A DNA stretch of 64,000 nt from SZAS-79 sp963844255 (GTDB lineage: Bacteria; Pseudomonadota; Gammaproteobacteria; Burkholderiales; SG8-39), in contig CAWJNP010000055.1 in the NCBI GenBank assembly GCA_963844255.1, forward strand, positions 26,413 to 90,412. The letters are read 5' to 3'. Made by a program: the position numbers and the translations under genes. The notes beneath the pieces are model-generated. The model worked only from the letters and a program-made list of their open reading frames with translations, did no database searches and had not been told where the DNA came from. Numbering within the stretch: the stretch's first letter is position 1; every line of letters starts with the position of its first letter. Of the stretch, positions 63,665-64,000 are shown piece by piece.

Positions 63665-64000
63665 ATGAACTTCAGATCACTTCCACGCAAGCAGAGGATC
63701 GCGTCCTTCGCCGGTCTTGTGCTCGTCCTCGTTCTGGTACTCGTTTACCTGCTGCTGAGGAACACCGGAACGCTGGCGACCATTCTCGACGGTGCCGCGC
63801 TGCATGCCATGATCGACGGCATGGGCATCTGGGGACCGGTGGCGGTTATCGCCCTGATGATGCTCGCCGTGCTGGTCAGCCCGATCCCGAGCGCGCCGAT
63901 CGCGATGGCCGCAGGCGCCGCGTACGGACACACCTGGGGAACGCTGTACATCGTGATCGGGGCGGAGGCGGGTGCACTGGCCGCGTTCGGGATCGCGCGC
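63665..64000 (+). CDS. TVP38/TMEM64 (DedA-like) membrane protein, partial
   Basis: The first 112 codons run to the window edge without a stop. After a basic start (RSLPRKQR) come a long hydrophobic helix (residues about 13-34) and a second membrane segment with the typical SPIPSAPIAMAAGAAYG re-entrant loop, then GTLYIVIGAEAGALAAFGIA. These belong to the SNARE-associated/DedA superfamily. The role is probably membrane lipid or proton-linked transport. Divergent from the HAD gene. Confidence 0.82.
   Translation, partial: MNFRSLPRKQRIASFAGLVLVLVLVLVYLLLRNTGTLATILDGAALHAMIDGMGIWGPVAVIALMMLAVLVSPIPSAPIAMAAGAAYGHTWGTLYIVIGAEAGALAAFGIAR

Noticed and set aside
1..64000. CRISPR arrays, rRNA, tRNA, insertion sequences, phage or origin signals
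   Set aside because: I saw no regularly spaced repeats, no cloverleaf with conserved arms, no transposase or integrase reading frame and no DnaA-box cluster in this reading by eye.

Overview
The window is GC-rich and densely coded. It looks like a chromosomal segment of a metabolically versatile betaproteobacterium, probably Burkholderiales-like. This is inferred from gene content: a CHASE2 kinase beside a LysM/FecR protein, pcaHG, Atz-type ureido hydrolases, many ABC importers, and CoA, amidase and amidohydrolase genes. I see no rRNA, tRNA, CRISPR array, insertion sequence, phage gene or replication origin. The whole window reads as catabolic and transport islands.

Layout. 0-0.2 kb: start of a methyltransferase gene. 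0.2-8.2 kb: an SDR, two M20 hydrolases and a complete sugar-type ABC importer. 8.3-10.5 kb: pcaH-pcaG and a metallo-beta-lactamase-fold hydrolase, with a DMT exporter divergent to them. 11.6-15.1 kb: CHASE2 histidine kinase and LysM/FecR protein, convergent. 15.3-22.1 kb: UbiD-type decarboxylase, a deletion-damaged amidohydrolase, a 3-hydroxyisobutyrate-dehydrogenase-like enzyme, class III CoA-transferase, enoyl-CoA hydratase, acyl-CoA ligase and a SnoaL-like protein. 22.1-23.7 kb: a betaine-type binding protein fused to its permease, with no ATPase nearby. 23.8-35.1 kb: methyltransferase, RidA and a GntR regulator, divergent from allophanate hydrolase (AtzF), a peptide-type ABC importer and AtzG-AtzE-AtzH. 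35.2-37.7 kb: two tandem MFS paralogues separated by an AT-rich island. 37.7-42.6 kb: a three-subunit molybdenum hydroxylase coupled to a cyclic-amidohydrolase gene. 42.7-48.6 kb: acyl-CoA dehydrogenase and a complete branched-chain-type ABC importer. 48.7-54.5 kb: a maleylacetate reductase remnant, a receiver-metallo-beta-lactamase fusion, SDR, MATE pump, lipoprotein and a badly frameshifted acyl-CoA ligase. 54.6-57.8 kb: small ABM-like monooxygenase, D-2-hydroxyacid dehydrogenase, D-aminoacylase. 57.9-63.6 kb (minus): alanine-rich coiled-coil protein, SDR, old yellow enzyme, second D-2-hydroxyacid dehydrogenase, amidase, haloacid dehalogenase. 63.7 kb to the end: start of a TVP38/DedA-like membrane protein.

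How the genes may work together. The strongest functional inference is a nitrogen-heterocycle or ureido-compound island (about 24-42.6 kb). AtzG/AtzE/AtzH and AtzF form the lower part of the cyanuric acid/biuret-type pathway. The usual ring opener AtzD is absent from the window, while a molybdenum hydroxylase and a cyclic amidohydrolase lie a few kilobases away and could supply ring hydroxylation and opening.

Two cross-cutting features stand out. First, a family of about 77-nt elements (three copies), each placed just 3' of a gene and in its orientation, ending in a near-perfect palindrome built on TGTATCGATA. Second, at least fifteen apparent frameshifts in otherwise intact genes, most explained by one surplus base. 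That pattern points mainly to consensus sequence error, though two genes (the amidohydrolase at 16.8 kb and the ligase at 53 kb) are damaged more deeply.
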